Below, in pieces: positions 57,371 to 64,000 of a DNA stretch of 64,000 nt (within the stretch, counting starts at the first letter, position 1; the number at the start of each line of letters is the position of its first letter). The notes under the pieces were generated by a model. The model was not told where the DNA came from. It saw only the letters and a program-made list of their open reading frames with translations, and ran no database searches. Location: the NCBI RefSeq assembly GCF_905171775.1, contig NC_053494.1:49696511-49760510 (forward strand). The letters are read 5' to 3'. The translations under genes were made by a program, and so were the position numbers. The stretch comes from Rana temporaria. Its lineage: Eukaryota > Chordata > Amphibia > Anura > Ranidae.

Positions 57371-58101
57371 GGGGTAGATTCAGGTAGGGAGCGCGTATTT
57401 GTGTGCGGGCGTAACGTATTCTATTTACGCTACGCCTCCGCAACTTTGACAGGCAAGTGCAGTATTCACAAAGCAAAGTTGCGGCGGCGTAGCGCAAATA
57501 GGCCGGTGTAAGCCCGCCTAATTCAAATGTGGAAGATGTAGGCGTGTTTTATGTTAATTTATTGTGACCCCACGTAAATGACGCTTTTTCCGAATGGCGC
57601 ATGCGCCTTCCGTGAAAGTATCCCAGTGCACATGCTCCAAATTAACCCGCAAATAGCCAATGCTTTCGACATAAACGTAAATTACGCCCAGCCCTATTCG
57701 CGAACGACTTATGCAAACAACGTAATCAACGGAAAATTTAACGCTGGCCGACGTCCATACTTAACATTGGCTGCACCTCAAATAGCAGGGGTAACTTTAC
57801 GCTGGAAAAAGCCTTATGTAAACGGCGTATATGTACTGTGACGGCCGGGCGTACGTTCGTGAATAGGCGTATCTAGCTGATTTACATATTCTAGGCGTAA
57901 ATCAGCATACATGCCCCTAGCGACTCGCGTAAATATGCAGTTAAGATACAACGGCGTAGGAGACTTACGCTGGTCGTATCTTAGACAAATTCTGGCGTAT
58001 CTGATTCTTTGAATCAGGCGCCAAGATACGACGCCTCACACTCAGAGATACGACGGCGTATCTGGAGATACGCTGTCGTATCTCCTACCTGATTCTGGCC
58101 C
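57371..58101. mobile_element. Harbinger-type MITE, same family as 8,950
   Basis: Ends GGGGTAGATTCAGGTAGG and GGGCCAGAATCAGGTAGG are inverted. The body aligns with 8,950-9,690 (AGGCAAGTGCAGTATTCACA, GACCCCACGTAAATGACG, GGCGCATGCGCC). Flanks AGT/AGC match at two of three bases. Confidence 0.83.
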
Positions 58102-58291
58102 AGCAATTGTAGGCAGGACAAAGCTCCCAATATTTTTTTTTTCTTACTTTTGAAGCTTTTTTTACTATCTATCCTGTGAACGAAACCATTATAGTATATG
58201 TCATACCAATTTTCCTTGCCATTGCTGCAGTTGTTGCCATGTAATGACAATCCCTTCAGTATGTAAATCATCATATGAAGAAACTTATATA

Positions 58292-59364
58292 CAGTGCCTT
58301 GAAAAGGTATTCCTATCCCTTGAAATGTTCCACATTTTGTCATGTTACAACCAAAAATGTAAATGAATTTCTTTCGATAGACCAACACACATAATGGCAC
58401 ATACCGTATTTATCGCGGTATAACGCGCTCCCGCGTATACCGCGCACCCCTAAAGTGCCCCCGAAATTCCTGTAAAAAAAAAATGTTATATGATTTCATT
58501 ACTTACAGTTTTGGTGTCTTCCCAGCATCCATCGTCCGGTCCGGCGTCCGTCTGCGGCCTCGATGGTGTCCTCCCAACTTCTCCAGCGCGCGCCTCAAAT
58601 CGAGTCCCCGCTTCCCATGCTCAGTTCGAACGCCTCCGCCGACATATACCGAGTGCAGTACACTCGGGTACATTCGGCAAGGCTCGGCGTCGCTCGCGCT
58701 CACGCTCTGTGACGTTTATGCGCGAGCACGAGCGAAGCCGAGCCTGGCCGAATGTACCCGAGTGTACTGCACTCGGTATATGTCAGCGCAGGATTTCAAA
58801 CTGAGCGCGGGAAGCGGCTATTGGCGTATATCGAGCCCCCGAGATTTTCCCCTTATTTTAAGGGGAAAATAGTGTGCGATATACGCCGATAAATACGGTA
58901 ATTGTGAAGTAGAAGCAAAAAATATAAATGGTTTTTCAATTTTTTTTACAAATAAATATCTGAAAAGTGTGGCGCATTTATATTTCCCCTTTACGCTGAT
59001 ACCCCTAACGAAACTCTAGTGGAACCAATTGCCTTCAAAAGTCACCTTATTAGTAAATAGAGTCCACCTGTGTGTAATTTAATCTCAGTATAAATAAAAC
59101 TGTTCTGTGAAGTTCTCAGTGGTTTGTTAGAGAACCTTAGTGAACAAACAGCATCATGAGGTCAAGAAACACACCAGACAGGTCAGGGATAAAGTTGTGA
59201 AGAAGCTTAAAGCAGGGTTAGGTGATATTAAAAAATTCCAATCTTCGAACATCTCACGGAGCACTGTTCAATCCATTATCCAAAAATGGAAAGAGTATGG
59301 CACAACTGCAAACCTACCAAGACATGGCCATCCACCTAAACTGACGGACCGGGCAAGGAGAGCA
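58292..59364 (+). mobile_element. Tc1/mariner fragment, left part, with nested MITE
   Basis: Starts CAGTGCCTTGAAAAGGTATT after TA. The left arm is interrupted at 58,404-58,898, then continues to a transposase start near 59,140: KKHTRQVRDKVVKKLKAG, NISRSTVQSIIQKWKEYGTT, NLPRHGHPPKLTDRARRA. It is cut at 59,365 by a TTAA-type MITE; the catalytic domain and right end are missing. Same family as 34,510-35,005. Confidence 0.9.
58404..58898. mobile_element. TA-flanked MITE nested in Tc1
   Basis: 495 bp with ends CCGTATTTATCGCGGTATA and inverse CCGTATTTATCGGCGTATA, flanked by TA (58,402-58,403; 58,899-58,900). Internal palindromic arms (CCGAGTGCAGTACACTCGGG... and inverse) centre on 58,690. Excision restores the Tc1 sequence GGCACATAATTGTGAAG. 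Confidence 0.9.
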
Positions 59365-59368
59365 TTAA

Positions 59369-59685
59369 AGATTTGTTTTTTATTTTCTAAATGGGTTCCT
59401 TTAAACTAGTGCATTGTTGGTTCACTTACCTTTGCCTTTGATTTCCCTTCTAAATGTTTTTTTTCTTTGTCTTTCTCACTTCCTGTAAACATGCCCCCAT
59501 CATCCCCTGGGGGTTAGTCAGCCAGAACAGCTTACTGAGGAGGAACAGGAAGTGAGAAATTCAGACAAAGAAAACAAAGAAAAAAACATTTAGAAGGGAA
59601 ATCGAAGGAAAAGGTAAGTGAACCAACAATGCACTAGCTTTAAGGAACCTATTTAGAAAATAAAAAACAAACCTTTACAACCCCT
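59369..59685. mobile_element. Foldback TTAA-type MITE, left end shortened
   Basis: Same family as 32,112-32,466. Right TTAA 59,686-59,689 and left TTAA 59,365-59,368; the left end begins AGATTTGTTTTTTATT, missing about 11 bp of the terminal repeat. Confidence 0.85.
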
Positions 59686-59689
59686 TTAA

Positions 59690-60193
59690 AAATAAAAAAC
59701 AATGTCCCCCGACATCGTCAATCATGACACCTTCCGCACTGTAGTACCCGAAAAAAGTAAAAAAAAGCTTTGCCCGTTTTCGAAACCCCTGACTTCCTGC
59801 TCCACCATCTGACAGTTCTTAAATTGGTAAGGGGCAGGGCCACCTGGTGATGTCACCCGGTAGCACCACCCCATGTTACGTCACCGATGTCCACGGCCCA
59901 GGGTTGTGGGGAAGTGGCCCTAGTCCCCATCAACATGGGGACAAGGTTCTTTGGGGTGGGGAAAGCAGAGCCCCCCCACCACAAACTACTCCCCCATGGT
60001 AAGGGCATGTGGCCACTGGCCAGGTATGGTTTCCTCGCCTGCCAGGCTGCACTCTTGGATAAGGATCTGGAATTTTTTTTTTTTAGTGTGGGGTTCCCCT
60101 TAAAATTTATACCTGCATGGCCTAATCCTGGCCTCTGAAAAGGGGTTCTCTTGACACCCTGAAAAGAGCCCACCGGACATCTGAAATTAGACT
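59690..60193. repeat. Dispersed repeat related to 47,691-49,190
   Basis: Contains TGTCCCCCGACATCGTC, AAGGGGCAGGGCCACCTGG, CCCCATCAACATGGGGACAA (an inverted repeat) and GGGGTTCCCCTTAAAATTTA. Family unknown; no coding frame. Confidence 0.5.
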
Positions 60194-60460
60194 TCCTGGC
60201 TGCTGGCTGGGGCAACTCTGAGCCCTGGGTGAGACCTCATGTCTCTTGGCTGCTGGCTGGGGCACCTCTGACTCCTCAGTGAGACCTCCTGTCCCCTGGC
60301 TGGGGCACCTCTGACCCCTCGGTGAGACCTCCTGTCCCCTGGCTGCTGGCTGGGGCACCTCTCACCCCTCGGTGAGAACTCCTGTCCCCTGGCTGCTGGC
60401 TGGGGCACCTCTGACCTCTGGGTAAAACCTCTTGTCTTCTGGATGCTGGCTGGAGCCCCT
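60194..60460. repeat. 50-bp minisatellite
   Basis: About five copies of a unit containing CTGGCTGCTGGCTGGGGCAC and CCTCGGTGAGACCTCCTGTC; one copy has lost eight bases (CTGCTGGC-type deletion). Confidence 0.92.
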
Positions 60461-60870
60461 GTGACAGCTCCCAGCTGTCTCCAAACTGGGAGCTCTAAGC
60501 TAACCTAAGGCTTGAAAATATAATGACCCTGCACACCTGTGTACCCAGACAAGCTGTGTGCACCTGGCAAAATCACAGGATTTAAAATTTTGATCCACAA
60601 CCACAGAATCCGGAGAAAACCAAAACACAGCTTTCCCTGCTTATAAATGACAATACAAAACCTTGCATTAACCCTTAATGTGAATCCTGTGTCACATGCT
60701 TCTCTATTTTTACAGTGGAAGGGTCTCAGCCTGTCACACAATGGGGGTTATTTACTAAAGGCAAAACCGCTTTGTACTACAAGTGCACTTGGAAGTGCAG
60801 TCACTGTAGATCTGAGGGGGACATGCAAGGAAAATAAAAAATTACATTTTAGCTTGCACATGATTGGATG
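60461..60870. repeat. Dispersed repeat, target of the foldback insertion
   Basis: 60,740-60,870 (TTATTTACTAAAGGCAAAAC, ACTACAAGTGCACTTGG) continues after the insertion at 62,057 with GCTTCCCCTCATTTCAGATC and TAGTGCAAATTGG. No gene. Confidence 0.6.
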
Positions 60871-60884
60871 ATAAAATCAGCAGA

Positions 60885-62056
60885 AATTAGATAAGGGAGC
60901 GTTATGGAGCTTACTATTAACATAATAATAAAGTGCTATGTGCAATCAAATGTGCAATTCCAAAAATGTGCATCAATCTCTAATGACAAAAAGCGCTGAC
61001 AACAATGCGTATCAGCTGTCAGAATTAAACATAAATAATTAAGTGAAATAAATAATTTCCAGTAAAAAATCTCCAAAAACAGTGAATCAATTCTGATAGT
61101 TATTGATAAAAAATATAAAATAAAAATAAAATAATAGTGAATGCTCTAGAAAAAATCCAACTGTGATAATTTCTTCATGCAGAAGTACAAATAAATGCAA
61201 AGATACCCTATGATTAAGTGGCATGTGCAGCCACGTAACACGTAAGGGAGGAACAGGGAGGAGAGCCAGTGGTGACGTCATCTCCGCTCGCGGCTGAGAG
61301 CAAAAGTGCCAGTGTTATTGTCAAGTGTTGTACGCGATTGTTGTTTTTGTCTTAAGTGTAAGTGCATCTACCCCTTTTTTATTAAATATTTTTGAAAACG
61401 TTAATACACTATGGAGCCCCCTCTTTTCTTATTTTGCTACTGAGAGACATCCTTCCACGGTAAAGGTTACGGTAAAGGTTACACTGACATTCAGGAGCCG
61501 CTGCCATTGTGGAATTAAAAGGGGTCACTCGGATTGGAGCACTTGCACACTCAGGAATTATTGTGGATGGTGAAACGTTTTGCATGATATTGGACTTTAA
61601 TTATTATTGCACAGATACTCACAGTTGCACTTTGCATTTATTTGTACTTCTGCATGAAAAAATTATCACAGTTGGATTTTTTTCTAGAGCATTCACTAAT
61701 ATTTTATTTTTATTTTATATTTTTTATCAATAACTATCAGAATTGATTCACTGTCTTTGGGGATTTTTTACTGGAAATTATTTATTTCACTTAATTATTT
61801 ATGTTTAATTCTGCCAGCTGATACGCATTGTTGTCAGCGCTTTTTGTCATTAGAGATTTATTCACATTTTTGGAATGATTTGATTGCACATAGCACTTTA
61901 TTATTAATTTAATAGTAAGCGCCATAACACTCCCCTTATCTCATTTCTGTTTAGTGTGTGAACACTTTAATGGTTGTGGCAGCTGCTTATCAGTATTTTC
62001 ACTTTTAGATATTTAGTTTTCCCAGTCTGGTTTGCGCATTAGTTCCCCCCTCCTAC
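60885..62056. mobile_element. Large foldback insertion, 14-bp target duplication
   Basis: Flanked by identical ATAAAATCAGCAGA (60,871-60,884; 62,057-62,070). Inverted arms of about 320 bp lie at 60,885-61,205 and 61,630-61,950, with about 420 bp between, and an extra 100 bp on the right ending TTTGCGCATTAGTTCC. Near 61,550-61,580 the plus strand has CTCAGGA, a pairable stem and GAAACGTT, a doubtful hammerhead. The target duplication suggests retroposition. Confidence 0.83.
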
Positions 62057-62186
62057 ATAAAATCAGCAGAGCTTCCCCTCATTTCAGATCTTCCCCTTGT
62101 AGTGCAAATTGGATTTGCCGTGCACTTCTTTTCATCTTTAAATATTTTTTTTTTTATTTAGAAATGTTGCTCTTGTGGTACACTCT

Positions 62187-62917
62187 GGCCCGGATTCACA
62201 AAGCAGTAAGTGTAAGTATGCGCCATCGTGTCTATGCGCCGTGCCCATACACTGAGATACGCCTGAAAATAGGCTTAATCCGACCGACTTAACTTTCCTA
62301 CGCCGGCGTATCATGGGCGCATATTTACGCTGGGCGCATTTGCCGCTCCCATTGATTTTCTATGCACATATGCAAATGAGGGAGATACGCTGATTCACGA
62401 ACGTACTTGCGCCCGGCGCATTATATATGCGGCTTGCGTAAGTCGTTCGTCCGGCATAAAGTTATTCCCCATATAGGAGGCGCAACCCATGCAAAGGTAT
62501 GGACCAGGGAACACAAGCCGTCATATCTTTTGTCGTTTACATTGTACGTGAATATGACTAGGCGTAGGTTATGTTCACGTCGTAGGCAGTGATCCGGCGT
62601 ATCTTAGGGAGTAGTTCCAACGTGATTCTGCGCATGAGCACTGGGATGCGGCCACGGGACGGCGCATGCACCGTTCATTTTAAGTACTTCTATGGCGCTT
62701 GCCCCATCATTTGCATGGGGTCACACCTCATTAGCATGGCTCACGCCCACTTCCACCAACGCGGGCTTACGCCGAGGAAACCCAGCGTATCTTTAAGAGC
62801 GAGTGAGAGCAAGTGCTTTGTGAATCCAGTGCTTGCCTCTGTGCGATGCGTCGGCGTATCGTATATTAGATACGCTATGGCGGCATAAATATGCGCCGAT
62901 GTATGTGAATCCAGGCC
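62187..62917. mobile_element. Harbinger-type MITE sharing ends with the 9,853 element
   Basis: 731 bp; ends GGCCCGGATTCACAAAG and GGCCTGGATTCACATACATC are inverted; flanks TCT on both sides (62,184-62,186; 62,918-62,920). Dense CGCATATTTA and TACGCCGGCG motifs. Probably an internal-deletion relative mobilised by the same machinery. Confidence 0.88.
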
Positions 62918-62920
62918 TCT

Positions 62921-63450
62921 GTGTTTACAATCATATACAAAAATATATATTAAAAAAGACATTTAATTACATTTCCATAAAACCTTATTTTTATTATCAG
63001 CCGTGTCGCCTGTGTATAATTTCTATTTTTATTTTTCCTTCTACCCCTCCCCCCTCCACCATCACCTTTTTTATTTCCTCTTGTGGCTAACTTTCATATT
63101 TCTACTACCCACAGGCTTCTCCAGGGTCTAGTGCATGTAATTTTCCCTTCTCTTTTTTCCCTTCTCTAACTTCCACCTTCCCCCCTCTCTATCCCTCTAG
63201 GCTCCCTATCTCTGGAATCTATCCATTACCAATTGCGGCAATGCAAGATTGGCATCCTCTATCCATGGTTGCCATATACGTTCAAATTTGCTTGCTCTCC
63301 CCCTACGGCTATATGACAATTGTGAAGGATATGTCAGTGTAAATCTCCCTGCTTGGTTAAATTGTGGGTTAGAGGTAAAATGGATTCATGTGTTACAAGC
63401 TATTGACATGTTAATGACCCGTCTGCAGCTCGCTCCTTATTTCAAAGGGA
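62921..63450. other. Pyrimidine-rich spacer
   Basis: 63,020-63,210 is C/T-rich on the plus strand (CCCTTCTC, CTACCCCTCC). The remainder shows no element ends or convincing ORF. Confidence 0.5.
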
Positions 63451-63846
63451 TGTTAATCCTGTTACTGTGATTAGAGGTGACTCATGTTATGTATTCTGAT
63501 TGCTTCATTGTGCAGTGCCAGGCTGCCCAGATAATGTGTTCTGTACACCTTGTAATTAACTTCCCTGATGTCATTATTTAAAGAAAATGTGTCTCAGGTC
63601 GGCTCCGAATTGTCTGGCTATATTCTGTATGAGAAACTCCAGAGTGGGTGAAAAGGGGGTGGAGCTCCCATTGTTCCTTGATTAAGGATTTAGCTTGTAA
63701 AACTGTATTTATAACCAGCAGCAAGCTGCCAATAAATCAGTCTTGATTCCAGCATCCAGTCTTGACTCATGTGTGGGGGATCCTGTGATGTTCTTGTATG
63801 GAGAGGAGGGAATGCTTGACGGGGATATCATTCTGATACCGTCACA
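63451..63846 (+). repeat. LTR with downstream primer site (left end uncertain)
   Basis: A TATA-like GTATTTATAACC (63,702), AATAAATC (63,732) and the terminal TGATACCGTCACA (to 63,846) are ordered as in an LTR. Directly after it lies ATTGGTTGGAAGCAGCGGGA, which looks like a tRNA primer-binding site of a gypsy-type or retroviral element. The start is a guess at TGTTAATCCTG. The internal region begins at 63,847 and leaves the window. Confidence 0.6.
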
Positions 63847-64000
63847 ATTGGTTGGAAGCAGCGGGATCTTCCCTTCTACTCTCCCTTACACCAGGACTCC
63901 AAGCAGACACTGGGAACAGTGAATGGAAGGCTGCTACACCCTGCTTAAAAGAACTACTGGAAGTTCGTGGAAGGATTGCTAGCAACAAAACCAAGCGGGT

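Noticed and set aside
58483..58872. 129-codon ORF
   Set aside because: Falls wholly inside the nested TA-flanked MITE; both strands are open owing to palindromic GC-rich sequence.
61550..61583. CTCAGGA...GAAACGTT as a hammerhead
   Set aside because: An essential core G is C, stem III has no loop, and stem I pairing is displaced.

Overview
The window looks like gene-poor chromosomal DNA from an anuran, most likely a true frog of the Ranidae; this is inferred from the mix of repeat families and was not tested by a search. I found no host protein-coding exon, tRNA or rRNA that I can defend. Nearly everything recognisable is a transposable element or a relic of one, often one inside another, with AT-rich stretches between them.

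Layout. 1-6,284: an LTR retroelement on the minus strand (LTR 5,261-6,284, tRNA-Pro-like primer site, one 254-codon ORF, purine tract, truncated second LTR) holding a foreign insertion with a hammerhead-ribozyme motif. 7,042-8,639: a decayed Tc1/mariner. 8,950-9,690 and 9,853-12,816: a MITE and a longer Harbinger-type element that carries only the Myb/SANT-like gene. 15,546-16,936: a LINE 3' end split by a TTAA-type element. 19,290-20,696: MITEs. 22,377-28,863: a nearly identical 3.24-kb tandem duplication. 29,503-32,470: a pogo-like MITE, then three elements joined end to end through shared TTAA sites. 34,510-39,056: Tc1, LINE, TTAA-type and hammerhead-type elements nested in each other. 41,421-45,270: a decayed piggyBac split by a hAT-type MITE. 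47,690-52,150: more TTAA-type elements. 53,291-54,703 and 58,292-59,364: two more Tc1 relics. 60,885-62,917: a large foldback and a Harbinger-type MITE. 63,451-63,846: an LTR followed by a primer site, continuing past the window edge.

The observation I consider most valuable is a set of short retroelement-like insertions sharing an AGCGC plus T-run terminus, flanked by 10-16 bp target-site duplications. Related copies carry a minimal hammerhead ribozyme motif, intact in base pairing at 1,747-1,788 and decayed at 38,504-38,539 and 54,937-54,974. Small hammerheads with very short stem III are known from Penelope-like retroelements, so these may be non-autonomous relatives. The second theme is TTAA-targeted (piggyBac-like) MITEs that repeatedly landed at each other's TTAA ends, with a degraded piggyBac transposase gene in the same window whose left end resembles theirs.
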